Positions 23,153 to 36,342 of a stretch of DNA of 64,000 nucleotides are shown in pieces. The stretch covers positions 162,492,542-162,556,541 of the forward strand of contig NC_133392.1 in the NCBI RefSeq assembly GCF_047511655.1, given 5' to 3'. Source of the stretch: Castor canadensis. Taxonomy: Eukaryota > Chordata > Mammalia > Rodentia > Castoridae. The first letter of the stretch is position 1, and each line of letters opens with the position of its first letter. The position numbers were made by a program, and so were the translations under genes. The notes below the pieces were generated by a model. The model was not told the origin of the DNA. It ran no database searches and saw only the letters and a list, made by a program, of their open reading frames with translations.

Positions 23153-23353
23153 GCCAGGTGCCGGTGGCTCACGCCTGTAATCGTAGCTACTTGGGAGGCT
23201 GAGATTAGGAGGATCACAGTTCAAAGCCAGCCAGGGCAAATAGTTTGTGAGACACTATCTGGAAAAAACCCTTCACAAAAAAAGGGCTGGTGGAATGGCT
23301 CAAGGTATAGGCCCTGAGATCAAGCCCCCAGTACTGCAAAAAAAAAAAAAAAA
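23153..23353 (+). mobile_element. Dimeric B1-ID-type SINE, sense, well preserved
   Basis: GCCAGGTGCCGGTGGCTCAC begins the 7SL-like half; AAAGGGCTGGTGGAATGGC begins the tRNA-like half; a 16-A tail closes it. A good copy for dating. Confidence 0.92.
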
Positions 23354-23357
23354 CCAA

Positions 23358-23650
23358 CAATGGCTCACATCTGAAATCCTAGCTGCTTGGGAGGCTGGGA
23401 TCAAAAGGACTGCAGTTGGAGGCCAGCCCAGGCAAGTAGTTTGAGGGACCCTGTCTCCAAAAATAACCAGAGCAAAATGGGCTGAAGGTGTGGCTCAAGC
23501 AGTAGAGCATGTGCTTTCCAAGCGTGAAGCCCTGAGTTCAAACTCCAGTTCCACCTAAAAATAAATCTACAACAGCAAAATGATCTTCCTGATCTCTGCC
23601 TCCTGAGTAGCTAGGATTACAGACGTGAGCCACTGGTGCCTGCCCAGCAA
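23358..23650. mobile_element. Second sense dimeric SINE and an antisense fragment
   Basis: 23358-23566 is a sense dimer directly behind the previous SINE. 23583-23650 is the antisense end of another (CTGATCTCTGCCTCCTGAGT to GAGCCACTGGTGCC). Confidence 0.85.
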
Positions 23651-23659
23651 AATAATTTG

Positions 23660-24835
23660 AATTATATTGGCTAACACAAAGACCAAGGTCATCTGGAGGC
23701 GAGCCGGAGTTAAACCCTTGCCCACTTCAGCTAGGATAAAAGAGCCACAGGTATGTCTGGCTCTTGGTGGGCATGCTACTTGCTTGCTCTGATAAAATCT
23801 CTGCCCCTTCCTACTTTGTGAATTGCTTCAAAATTCTTTTTCAAAGTCCTCTTTGGGAAGGGGGACAAAGCATGGAGTTCAGGGTGTGAAATTGATTTGC
23901 AAATCTGAAGCAGACTTTATGATCCCCTGCTATGGATTTCCCACGGACAACATGAGTCTCCAAAGAAGGGAATGGTGCTCTTAGGCTAGCACAGGACAGA
24001 GAGACGAGGGGGGTCTCACCGTGGATGGGAGAGCCCACAAAGGTTTTGGCAGGATTTCAGTAGCTATGTGTGTACAGGTGAGCTTAATTTGCTTCACTCT
24101 GTCATCAGTATAGTTCAGATTTTAAAAACAAAGTAAAAGGAAACTAAAAGTAGGTGGAATGATGTAAATAAATATAATTTACTTTGAGTTAATTAAGTCC
24201 TAAAGTAACCTCATCTCTTAAAAAGTTGCTACAACCCAAGGTGAACAATTATTAGAGATTGTTCTAAATTAAAGAAAAGAAACACTCCCTAGAGACTTTT
24301 TAGGGGAGGTGTGGCCACTGGGGTTTGAACTCAGGGCCTTTTGCAAGGCAGGCACTCTACTGCTTAAGCCTCCAGCCATAGAGATTAATTCTGAAAGATC
24401 TCTGTTTTATTGCCCAAAGAGGCTACTTGTTATAAACTAAAATCCTGCTCCTTTTTCCCATTATAATCCTAGCTGTTTGTCTCAATGTGCCCTGTTGCTG
24501 GACTCCTAGAAACAGGCCTGAGGATTAGCCCTTCTTGGAGACAGGGATGGCCCCTCTCCAGACTGTATCCAAGTCACTGAATTCACTGTAAAAGGATGGA
24601 GATGTCCCCCTGGCCATGGGGTGCTAATGGCCATGCAGTGGTCATGGGCTGCTAATTACAGAGGGGCCTGATAAGAAATCAGAGCAGCTAAGCTCTTCTT
24701 GTTTCTTCCTTTCCGTCATACTTTCTTTTCCTGCAGGTACAGTGAGACTTAACAAGATGGGTAAAATCATTAGCAGTCCTGATAATTCTCCCTTAGGATG
24801 TATGTTTTAAAAACTGGAGTTTAAAAAAAGAGGGA
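23660..24835 (+). mobile_element. Remnant of a gammaretrovirus-like ERV (LTR part, leader, gag start)
   Basis: A fossil, broken and much reduced. An LTR-like stretch at about 23660-23850 has a TATA-like ATAAAAGAGCC and a GATAAAATCTCTGCC poly(A)-type signal near its end. About 0.9 kb of leader-like sequence follows, interrupted by a SINE half at 24305-24380. A short frame from 24757 begins Met-Gly and resembles class I ERV gag starts, then is cut off by a SINE. No pol, env or second LTR is visible. Many differences suggest an old insertion. The LTR edges are uncertain. Confidence 0.4.
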
Positions 24836-24837
24836 TC

Positions 24838-25345
24838 AATCACGCCTATAACACCAGCTACTCAGGAGGCAGAGACAGGAGGATTGAAGTTTGAGGCCAA
24901 TTCAGGGAAACATTCGTGAGACCCCCCATCTCAAATACAAGCCAGGCATGATACACACCGTCTGCAAGCCCAGCTACTCAGGAGGCAGAAGTAGAAGGAT
25001 CTGAGTATGAGACTAGCCTGCACAAAAGTGTGAAACCCTATCTGAAAACCAGACTAGAAGCAAAAGGACTGGGGATGTTGGTCAAGTGGCAGAGAGCTTG
25101 CTTAGCAAGCTCAAGGCCCAGAGTTCTAATCCCCAGGACCACAAAAAAAATAAATAAAATAAAAAGGGATTAAAATTTTTAGCTGGGTACCAGTAGCTCA
25201 CACCTGTAATCCTAGCTACTCAGCAGGCAGCAATCAAGAGGATCAGGGTTCGAAGCCGACCCGGGCAAATAGTTGGCAAGACCCCATCCCAACCAATAAA
25301 GCTGGGCATGGTGGCATGCACCTGACACCCTGGCTACTTGGAAAG
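24838..25345 (+). mobile_element. Three sense SINE units in tandem
   Basis: B1-like and dimeric units at about 24838-24935, 24940-25158 (tail of A and AAATA units) and 25181-25345, each with the GGCTCA/CCTGTAATCC box A/B region. Confidence 0.8.
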
Positions 25346-25753
25346 TACTACAGTGAGAGAAAGCAGAGCAGCCATGGGAGAGATGGCCGGAAGGGGTCAG
25401 GAGCTCTGTGAGGGGCAAAGTTCATAGTGACTGAGACGCACACATTTGCCAAAATATATCCAATTATGTCTTCAAAATGGATGTATTTTATCCTAACTAA
25501 ATTATACCTCAATAAAATGTAATTTTTTTACAAAAAGGAGTAATCCAGGGGTGGGCGGGGACTCCACCTCCCTCCTCCCCCAAAAACCCCATCACCAGTG
25601 CCCAAGACCCAGCGTGGTAATCCACCACATGCCCTGTAGGTGGTGACACCGGGCACTGCTGGAAGCAGTCACTTAGGACCTATGTGTCCAGAAGGGTATG
25701 TTTGAGTTCAATTTTTGCAGCAAAAGACTGAACCCAAGTCCTTTCCATCAACA

Positions 25754-25818
25754 GAGTGCTGCTATCTTCATAACTTATTTTTTTTTTTTTGGTGGCACTG
25801 AGGTGAGTGCTGCTATCT
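25754..25818 (-). mobile_element. 37-bp retroposed SINE scrap with exact 14-bp target duplication
   Basis: GAGTGCTGCTATCT occurs at 25754-25767 and again at 25805-25818. Between them are 37 bases: a short TCATAACTTA stretch, a poly(T) run and GGTGGCACTGAGG, the 3' end of an antisense ID-like SINE half. This looks like a severely truncated target-primed insertion. Confidence 0.75.
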
Positions 25819-27072
25819 AATGGCAAGGTATCCTCACATCTCCACGTGGGTCTCTGTGTCCTGTCATTAGGGAAAAGATGGAGGAAGGGAGCACTTGCTC
25901 TGCTGCGATCATAAACACAGGGAAATGGACTACACACTCTTATCTCCTGGTGTGCATAGCTCCCCGTGGGAGGAACCACCTGCTGCTGACAGCCGTAAGA
26001 CAGGTGTTGGGAGACTAAGGAGAGAGATTTCCTTGGGACGTATTTCTACAATGCTATATTTTTGGATTGAATTTTTGCAACTGCAAGAAATGAAATGGTG
26101 AAATAAATCAACAAGGAGGTTGGAAGAGTCTCCTTTCAGCAGTATGGTGGATAGACAACTTGAAAGACCTCAATGAAACTATATAAAATTTGCATAAAAT
26201 GCAGACAGCATCATTTTAAATTTGTGGCTGAGCTGACAACAAACATAGGAAGGTAAGACCCACCCTGAATTGCAGAAAACCTGGACTGTAAGACACTGGC
26301 TGTGCCTGGGGCTCTGGCAGTGACAGGTAGGAGAGGTGAGGAGCAGGAAGGAGAAGGAAGGCCTGGGCAGGTAGGGTGAGGCTGAGAAGGCCTGCTGGCC
26401 TAGCATCAGAGGGAATTCTATATGGGCTCCAGGTTCTCCCTGTCTGGCAAAACCTGGTATGAGGGTCCTACATTGCTCAATACTGTGCAATTTAGTGCAT
26501 GTTAGGTAAAAAGCTGACATCTGGCCTAAGGCTTGTCCTAATAGATACTGGAAAAATGGGAGTACAGAACCACATGGAGGGACTGGAGAGACCCCAGAGG
26601 GCCTCCCGCTTCCAGGTTCCTGCCTCACAGTCTTGGGCAACAGCAAACCTGGGGTGGGACCTGGCTCTACTTCCCAGGCTCATAGGCCCTCTGAGCCTGT
26701 TTTCTTCTCTGAACTAAGTGACACCCCTGGCTGAGACAGCACTCATACTGCTAGTCTCCCTTGTCTAAAGTGTTAAAGGGGTGGGGGGGTCCCTGTGTCT
26801 TGAGCAGAGAAAACACTGTCCAGGCTGATGCCCAAATCCTGCTATGCTTTGCCTGTGACAATGACAAGCCCCCCAGAGCTTGGTGATGCCACCAGCACTC
26901 AAGGAGCTCCAGACACAGGCTCTGCTCCCAAATGGAAAATGTGTGCACCCAAAAGTCCGACAAGCACTGTGCTCCAGCCCCTCTGAGTCTGATGGAGGCC
27001 CCAGGGACCCAGAGAAACTTCTCAAACCCTGTGTTTAGAGCTGGTGGGCCACTCTTTTCAGGAGGACCAAGT

Positions 27073-27665
27073 TAGACAACTATCTATCACCATAACAAAA
27101 CACCTGAGATAATCAGATTATAAAGAGGAAAGGTTTGTTTTGGCTCATAGCTTCCATCCATGATCAGTTGGCCCATTGTTTTTGTGCCTGTGGCAAGGCA
27201 ACACATCATGTTGGTAACACATGGCCAGGCAAAAGCCTTCATTGCCAGGCACAGTGACTCACCCTACAATCCTAGCTACTCAGGAGGCAGAGATCATGAG
27301 GATCAAAGCCAACCCCAGGCAAATAGCTCACTAGACCCTATCTTGAAAATACCCAACATGGGGCTGGCACAGTAGCTCAACTGGTAGAGTGCCCTACCTA
27401 GATAGTGTGAGGCCTTAGTTCAAACCCCAGTGCCACTGGGAAACAAAACAGAAAACCTCTTCCCCTTATGGCCAGGAAACACACACACAAAGGAAATGGA
27501 CTAGGGTACAAAAGTCCCTTTCAAGGTCACACACCCAGTGACCTAAAGACCTCCCATTAGGCCCCACCTCCTAAAGATTCTACCACCTCTTAACATCCCT
27601 ACCCTGTGGATCAAGCTTTTAACACTTAGACCTTTGAGGGACATTCAACACCCAAACTGCAGCAG
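27073..27665 (-). mobile_element. MaLR-type (ERVL-MaLR) solo LTR, antisense, with a nested SINE
   Basis: A fossil LTR. Antisense hallmarks: AACAAAACACCTGAGATAAT, GAGGAAAGGTTTGTTTTGGC, AGTGACCTAAAGACCTCC, AGGCCCCACCTCC and the end GAGGGACATTCAACACCC. A sense SINE (27245-27442) sits in the middle. Only the LTR is present; there is no internal region. The level of divergence suggests an old, pre-beaver insertion. Confidence 0.7.
27245..27442 (+). mobile_element. Dimeric SINE inserted in the MaLR LTR
   Basis: GCCAGGCACAGTGACTCAC through GGGGCTGGCACAGTAGCTC and CCAGTGCCACTGGG. It is younger than the LTR it interrupts. Confidence 0.85.
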
Positions 27666-29117
27666 ACTCTGGAAGTTGAGGACTGACCACTCTGCTCTAC
27701 AGTGAGAAAGCAGAGGTTCAGCCTGTTGACCACACTGCCCCGCAGACACTCAAAACACTGCAATACATCTCTGCACAGGGACCATGGAGGCCCCCCCACT
27801 CCCCAGTGGGTCACCCTCTGGGCACTAGTTTCCTCCAAGGTGAAAGGAAGGGGTGGCAAGTAAGGTGAGCAAAGGCCCCACCCAGCACAGCCTCAGTGAC
27901 CTGGCCAAGGTCTAGAGATGTTTGTCATTGTCACAGGCCAGACCGGCCTGGCATTGCAGGATCAAGGTACTAGGCATCAGCCTGGACAGTGTCCTTTTTG
28001 CTCTCCCTGATAGCCCTGGAGTGATAGGGCTCCTGCTGGACCTTGCAGCTGCCTTGGGCTTGAGTTGGTAGAACTTCATCCCTGCAGCTTCACTGGGTGC
28101 TTACTGGGGAAGGCATGGGGACCCCGAGAGGCCACTCTCTCCAAGGGTCACCATCCCTCTTCCTCCCCAACACAGGCCCCAGGGCAGATGTGAGAACCAG
28201 CTCTTTCTTTCTCCTAGGGGCTCAGTCGCTCCCTGGTCCTCTGGGTCCTGACCAGAAATTGGGGGGTGGGGAGAGCTGGAAGACGCTGCACTTCTTGGGA
28301 AGAGAGAGAAAGATCACTGCAGCTGGAGACAAAGGACAGTCAAAGCAGCTGGAGTGTGGTTCTTCAGAGCAGGTAGTTCCCAGAGCCTGAGGGAGCTGTA
28401 TCAGAACATCCAAACCACTGTCCAGTCCTGCTGGGATGCAGGGTTGGGGCCATGGGCCTGTGGGAAGCAGGCCGCTGGTTCTCTGGAGCCTTCTGGTTCC
28501 TTTTGCACAACCCAGGCATCAAGACCATGCCTTTTTCCCTGTGGCTTTTCCTGCTTTGGGTCCCATCAGGCCAATACCAGTCACAAGGCTTGTCTTGTGG
28601 CCCTGGCCAGGGGAACAACCCTTGTCAAAAAGTCCCCCAAGGTCTCCATGATAACTGCAGACTAGTTCAGCCTTCCCTTGCTGGGAAGAATAGTTTCCAG
28701 CCTCCCTGGACCTGGGCAGGTGACAAGAAGGAGAGTTCCTGCAAAGAGAAAGCCAGGCAGTCTCCCTATAGGGAGGGCTGAGCCCCCGCTCCAGGGCTGC
28801 TCCCTACCCAGGGCTGTTCACAAACCTGTGGTCCAGTTGTCCGTGTGGCAGCTGGTATGACCCGGGTGGAGTCACTGGACAAATGCTCCCTCTCAGGTGG
28901 GTTGGGAACTAAAGGGACCTGGTGGGCTATGCTTGGTGTGTGGCAGAGGAGTGGAGATCAGGGAAGCTTCCAGGGATACACTTTGCAGTCGGTCTGTAGC
29001 CTCGAAGCAGGACAAGAAACCCAGAATGCCTGATGGTTATGTTTCTGGCACTTCTTTTTATGGAAGCGATACTGAGCTTCTATTCATGGACATGGTATGA
29101 AGTATTTGTTTAAACGT

Positions 29118-29222
29118 TTTTTTTTTTTTTTTTTGTGACAGGGCCTCGCTGTGTAGCTTGGGCTGGTCTCAAACTCACTATCTGCCTGCCTCAGTCACCC
29201 CTAATGGGACTGCAGGTGCTAA
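29118..29222 (-). mobile_element. B1-like SINE monomer, antisense
   Basis: An 18-T run, then GTGACAGGGCCTCGCTGTGT and GGGACTGCAGGTGCT, a monomeric 7SL-derived element. Confidence 0.8.
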
Positions 29223-31175
29223 ACAGAGCTGCCCTTCTCCTCTCTCCTCTTTCCTCAGGACCAGCCTCACTTCCAGTATCAAGATCCCACTGACCACAAG
29301 ACACCCTGGGGACAAGGTATTGCTCCTAAAGAAACAAGTTTTCTCTTCTCTGGGAAATGGGTGGTGGTGTCTGCCTTTCCTTGCTAAACCCTTGTACCTT
29401 ACCACTGGGCTCCCATCCAGAGACCAGTCCCAGGGCTAAGTCTGTGTCCACAGTCCATAGTTTGAGACCAAACATGAAATCAGCAGAAGCAGTCTCTGTA
29501 GGGCCTGCAACTGAGGACACCATGGGGACCCTCAATTGCAGAAGTCAGAAACCTCCATGTTTCAGGATTTGCACAAAAGGGGCTTACTGGCCCCATGATT
29601 GTGAAGGCCAGGGCGTCGGCTTGCCTCAGGTGAGGCTAGATTCAGATGCTTTGAAGTAAGCAGCCAGGTCGGGTTTCTTGCCTTTGCCATGGTTGGCTTC
29701 CTTCTCAGATGGGCTCTGTAGGGCCACAGCAGCTGGCAGTGGGGCAATCACTCCTTCCCATGAACTTCAGCACAGATTTAAGGCTGAGGCCAGGCTTGGT
29801 CCACTTGCAAACTCTGGGCACAGGAGGGTCAGCTCTACCTGAGCCCCCCAGGGCTTGAGAATGGAGAAAGGGGCTCGCTCCCTAAAGGAAAATGGATGTA
29901 CTGTTACTAGAAATGGGAATGGTTTGGGGGCACACATCAACACAGCATTGACACACTGGAGGACCTTGTGTTTCAGCCTCAGCTTGTCTACTGTGTGTTG
30001 GTCTTTCTCCATCTGCCTGCCTCATCCTGACATGTTCTCTGTGCCCCCTGCCTAGCAGGACACCATGTCTGTTTCCCCAAGCTTTCTTCCCTCTGTTTTC
30101 CAATAGAACTACCCAAGAAGTTGGCTCCAGCCAGAGTGGAGCTGCCTGTTCTAGCCTGTTTCCCTAGCTTTCTACTTGCACACAGGGGCATCTGTGCTGA
30201 TCCATAGTTGTGTGGGCAGGGACCTGCAAAGGCGTGACAAGGAGGTCTTGAATAGAGGTTGAGATGCAGATTCTGAAAAGTCACAGCGCTCACTTTCCTT
30301 GCAGGTTGCAGATGGAATGGTTGGGGTGCCAGCCTTTCAACCAGAACCAAGCTCTGGGACTAGGCCTCCACAGGAGTGTCCCTGGGTCCGTTAGGTCCTG
30401 CTGACCACTGGATGGGCCAACTGCACAGGTGGGGGGGGCAGTATGAGATGGGGGCGCTCCTGTGGCCTCTGGGGACTGCAGTGAACCCCTTCATTTGCTT
30501 CATTGGACCAGAAACATTGGGCAGGAGGTAGAACTTCCTGACATCTCCCTTCCTAATCCCACACAGCTTGAAGGTCCTTGCATAGGGACGCTTGGGCACA
30601 GGCTCTCCCCTTGCCCTTGTCCTCTTTCTATTCCAAATTGTCCATGATGCCATGGACAGCAAAGCCCTCAGTCCCATGGCCAACCTCCACCCGGTGGTGA
30701 GAGGCAGCCTTCCTCTCCATCCTGGGCAGCTGGCCAGGAGAAACTCAGTCCTGATGAGCCCCTAGCCCCAGCACAGGCTCAGGGAAGGACAAAGATAGAC
30801 TCCTCAGGAGGCACCAGGGTGATCTGATTGGATTTTCACTTCCTTGGCCATGCAGCACAATGGACAGCTAGTGCTGTGTCCCGTTGGCTTCTTCCTGGAG
30901 TAGACTGGCACACTGGCCTCCCAGCGGTCCACGGACCAGAGATGCTGCATGGTGTTACCCCACCACACTGTCACCTGTGCCCCCCTCCTCCCCACCCCCA
31001 CTGCCTGTGCTCCATACAAAAAGACAGACAGACTGCAGATACCCAGGCTTCCATTAGAAACCTGTAAGCAGGCTGGCGGGTGCTCGGCACGGTTCTGGTC
31101 AGGGACATGGGGTCCCCTAGGTCCCTGTCACTTTCTACTTCCCTGAGGAGCGCCTGGGTCCCCACACAAAGCTGA

Positions 31176-32300
<1,125 letters not shown>

Positions 32301-33730
32301 AGCCCGTGGGGGACCTGCCCTGGGCGCAGCCTGCTTGCGTGCGCCTGAGACCCCAGGCCCTCCGCCTGCTCGCCTTCCCTCTCCTCATTCCCGCTCCCTC
32401 TTTAAGATTCCCACGGAGGGCCTGATGGAGTTGAATAGGGGACCTGCTGGCCCACGCAGGGACCATGGCATCATCACACGACCTTGCCAGCCCCAGCTGG
32501 GCCTTTGCCTTCCCAGACTCTGGCTCCAGACTGGTCCATTGGTCTGGGCTGGGTTGCCAGCAGCGTCCAGGGATCCCCCTGTTCTCCAGAAGCCTTTATA
32601 GGGGCGGCCAGGACATATGGCCCCTTCCAGCAAGAGCCATTGGCACTTTGGATCATCACCCTGAACTCCTATCCTGTGCCAAGTTGTCAGAGCCAGGCTG
32701 TGGTCATTGCTTGGTCACTTTGTGCTTTGCAGGTTGGGGGAGTGGCCCCTTGGAGCCTGTCTTCTCCCTCTCACCCTATCCCAGTGGGCTTAGGTTAGCT
32801 TTGTGCCTTAGTATCTCTGGCCCACTGCAGGAGCCAACCACTATCCCTCTGCTGTCCAAGGGGGCCTGTGGCCCTGAGACTGGCTGGCTTGTGCATGCTT
32901 CTGGCCAGAGTCCCCCCTGGGGACACCCCCTCTTCGAGCTTTGCAGGATCCCCAGGCAAGGGTGGACGGGCCCTATCGTGTCTTCCTTTTTGGGTGTCTG
33001 ACAAGCCAAGAGCCACGATGTAGCTCAGCAAGCTGGGCCCAGCGTTCAGCTACTGCATCCAGGGGTGAGTGTCTTCTGACTTGGGGAGGCTGTTTAGTCT
33101 GCAGCTAGGCACCCCCTCTCCTTTTGTGTGTACTGCCTTGATGAGGACTTTTTGTGGGAAGTGGGGGGGGGGTTGGGAGGGCAGCACTGGATCCCAAAGG
33201 CAGATGGAGAGCTGACAGTCTCGCCCAGCCATACCCTCCACTATGGTCTGAATCCCAAGCCTCAGCCAACCCAGGAGACCTCACTGGCCATGGTGTGACC
33301 AAACCGCACTGCCCCCAACCTTTTTCATGCTTGGGATTTGAGAGCCCAGGATCTATGTTACCTCCCCACCCACCATGGACAAAGGCTAGCCTTGCTCACC
33401 TCCTGGCAGACCTGAACACCTGGCCAAGGTCACCCATCCTGGTGATGGGCACCGAGAGCAGTATGGCACTGCCCAGCTCTCTGTGAGCCCCTGGCTCTGA
33501 CCCCTGGACTTGACCTTGCCACCTCCTGGTCACTGTGGCTAAACCTCCCCTCGACCCTCATCCCAGTGGCCACCATCAGCCCTGGGTCCTGGCTGGCGCC
33601 CCTGCAGCCCCCACACCCTACCTCTCTGTCTTTGCTCTGCCCGCCCATGTGGCGCTGGTCAGCTGCAAACCTGGCGCCAGTGTCTAAATGTCTATCATTT
33701 TCAGACCAAAAACAAGGCTTGTGTGTTTAT
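32301..33730 (+). other. FNDC10: Probable FNDC10 3' UTR and downstream sequence
   Basis: Unique, repeat-free sequence follows the TGA. No AATAAA is present. A run CCAAAAACAAGG followed by a GT-rich tract at about 33,705-33,730 could be a degenerate cleavage site. The length of the 3' UTR is therefore a guess. Confidence 0.35.
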
Positions 33731-35187
33731 TTGGGGAATGGGAATGGAAATGGGAGTGAAGGATGTGGGCCCAGTTCCCTCAAGGGCCTCAAGCATTAGT
33801 CCAGTGACTGACCCAACCTTTTTCTTGGCTGGGAGGGATGGGGCCCTTCTCAGGCAGGGTGCACTGGCCTACTGACCTTGCAGTTCTGGCAAGAGGACAG
33901 GCTTGTCTGTCCACCCTCAGACCTTGGGAAAGCATCTCTTCCTGGGCCAGTTATGTTGGGCGGGGGTGGGGAGGCGGCACCTGCTTGGGTTGGAAATAGC
34001 CCAGGCTCACAGTGACCCACTTGAGCAATTAGTCTACTCCAGGGGGAGTCCTCCCCAGTCTGAGACCTCCCTGTGGCATGGTAGAGCATGGTGGGGGTGG
34101 GGACGGTGGGGAGAGGATGAACCTGGGGCTTGCACACTCTTCCTACCTGGACTGTTCTTGGGATGTCCTGTAGCACCTGTGACCCTGAGGAAGAAAAGCG
34201 CCAGGAGCGGGGTGAGTCATCTCTCGGGAATGACTCATCCAGAGGGGCCAGGACAGGAGAGAGGGGGGTGCAGTGTGTCTAGTCAGCCACCGTGGGAGTG
34301 GAGGAATTCTGGGTCCAGCTGCCTCCTACCCTAGCTCTTTGGGGGCCCCAAGCCACCTAAGAAGTGTATTCAGGTGTCTTCAACCACCAACAGTAGAAGT
34401 GGGAGCCCCCTGGCAGTGCCCTATGTAAGGTATTTGGCATCTAGCCTCTAGCTCTTAACATGCAGCTAAATTTCAGGCTGGGGCAAAGTTGCATGAGGCC
34501 TTCCCAGGCTCCTGACTGATTCAGCGTCTGGGGGTTTGGGCTCTTGCCAGCTAAATCTACAGGGTTGTCTTATCAACTGAGACCAAGGGGCTTCTCAAGG
34601 ACTTTGGGTTTGCATAGATGGGGCTTAAGCAGCCTGGCCCTACAGGAAACAGCTTCAGTCTGAGAGACAGCCTGGATCTGGGGGCCAGGACACTTCCTGC
34701 TTCTGAGCTCATGGTCATTCCCACAAACTACTCCTTCCCCAGGCAAGGAGTCCTCTCCCTAGTCCTTCCATATTCCCAGGGAAATCCTGGCTCCTCCCAA
34801 ACCTGGTCCACCTAAAGGCTGACAGTCCGCTTCTAGACATCTGGCATGTCCCCTAGTCCTACCTCCTCCTGGAGTGGCTTCTCTCCCTCTTTGTCCATCT
34901 CCCTTTCTCTGTCCCTCCCCATCTCTGTCATAAATCATGGTCTCTGCTGTCCTTTGATAGCTCCTGCCTCTGAATAGGTGATCCAGGTCAGGGTGGATGT
35001 GGGTGTGTGGACACATCACTCTCCTTTTAACACTTCAGTGGCTTCCCTCTGTCCTGTCATCCTGTCTCTCACTGGTGCTAAAACTCTTGAACTTATACTT
35101 GTTACACAGAAGTGATTTGGTTTGATTCTGACACACCATGGGCTGCTTGAGCTGTCATCCTGGCTCTGCTGTTTAAGAGCCAGGAGC

Positions 35188-35395
35188 TGGCAGAGCGCTG
35201 GTGGCTCACACCTATAATCCTAGCTACTCAGGAGGCAGAGATCAGGAGGATCTTGGTTCGAAGCCAGCTAGGAAAAATAGTTCGAGAGACCCTATCTTGA
35301 AAAAAAAAAAATCACAAAAAAGGAACTGGTGGAATGACTTAAGGTGTAGGCCCTGAGTTCAAGCCCCAGTACTGCAAAAAAAAAAAAAAAAAAAA
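35188..35395 (+). mobile_element. Dimeric B1-ID-type SINE, sense, full length
   Basis: AGAGCGCTGGTGGCTCACAC, GGAACTGGTGGAATGACTTA and a tail of about 20 A. Confidence 0.92.
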
Positions 35396-35482
35396 GCCAT
35401 GAGCTGGGTGGGGGCACAGCTCAATGGTACTGTGCTTGCCCAATACTCACTAGACCCTTGGTTCCATCCTCGGCAGGGAGTC

Positions 35483-35560
35483 ATGCAACCTTTCAGTGCC
35501 TCATTTTCCTCATCTATAAATAAAAACAGTAAAAGGACCAAATTTATAGACCATCAGGTG
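35483..35560 (+). mobile_element. MIR relic
   Basis: TGCAACCTTTCAGTGCCTC followed by ATTTTCCTCATCTATAAA matches the MIR core end (cctcagtttcctcatctgtaaa). An ancient mammal-wide SINE. Confidence 0.6.
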
Positions 35561-35829
35561 GCGAGAAATAAATCATTTTATTGCTGTATATGTGGGGCCA
35601 AGACCCTCAGAGTTGTGTTCCATATAGATCTGTGTACCAGCCTGGCCCTGCTCAGATGTGGGGACATCATACCTATTTTGTGTCCAAACCAGACCTTCAA
35701 TCTCCCTTGGTCACTGCATGTGCCCCGTCTTAGTCAGCTGGAGTGGTACACTCTGCCTGGGGTGGCATCAGTAGCCACCCCAGGACACTGAGATGCAAGC
35801 TCTTTCAATGAACCTCCATGTGCTCAGCT

Positions 35830-35920
35830 ATTTTGATGCTCCCCAGCCAAATGAGGTGACACTTAGAACCAGGGGTTAGGACATGAGAATACACAGAGGA
35901 CAGAGTCCAGTCCATAACAA
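35830..35920 (-). mobile_element. Possible MLT1/MaLR LTR scrap
   Basis: A fossil: GGTTAGGACATGAGAATACA and CAGAGTCCAGTCCATAACA resemble the antisense start of an MLT1-type LTR. Short and diverged. Confidence 0.35.
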
Positions 35921-35929
35921 ACCTGTCTG

Positions 35930-35990
35930 CTAGTCATTGTGGATACTGAGCACTTGAAATGTGGCTAGTATGACTGAGAAATGGAACATT
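35930..35990 (+). mobile_element. MER5-like hAT (Charlie) DNA transposon relic
   Basis: ACTGAGCACTTGAAATGTGG and CTAGTATGACTGAGAAATGG recall the interior of MER5-type non-autonomous hAT elements. Confidence 0.45.
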
Positions 35991-36320
35991 TTTTCTTTTA
36001 CATTTTTACTAATTTATATTAGTTGTACAGGGGTTTTATTGAGACATTTACATATGTGCTTACAATGTATCTTAATTAGATTCACCCCCTCCATCATTAT
36101 CCCCTTCTTAGAATAATTTAAACTTTTCTTTATTAGTCATTTTTACACTTACTTACCTGTGTTTACATTGTTTGTGCCACCTCCCCCTACCCCTTCAACA
36201 CTTCTCATTGCTCTACTTTCATATATGTGTTAAATACCTCAACTATATCTGCCCTCCTGTACCCTCTCCATTTACTCTCCCCCCTCCCATGGATACCCAT
36301 CCCTAGACAGAACCTATTTT
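35991..36320 (-). mobile_element. L1 3' UTR-like sequence, antisense
   Basis: ACATTTACATATGTGCTTAC and AATGTATCTTAATTAGATTC are the reverse complement of the tail seen in sense at 42.3-42.5 kb, and also recur at 49.07-49.20 kb. The CT-rich part matches the purine-rich part of that tail. Assignment to L1 is inferred. Confidence 0.5.
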
Positions 36321-36342
36321 ACCTTTCTGTCCTATATGCACC

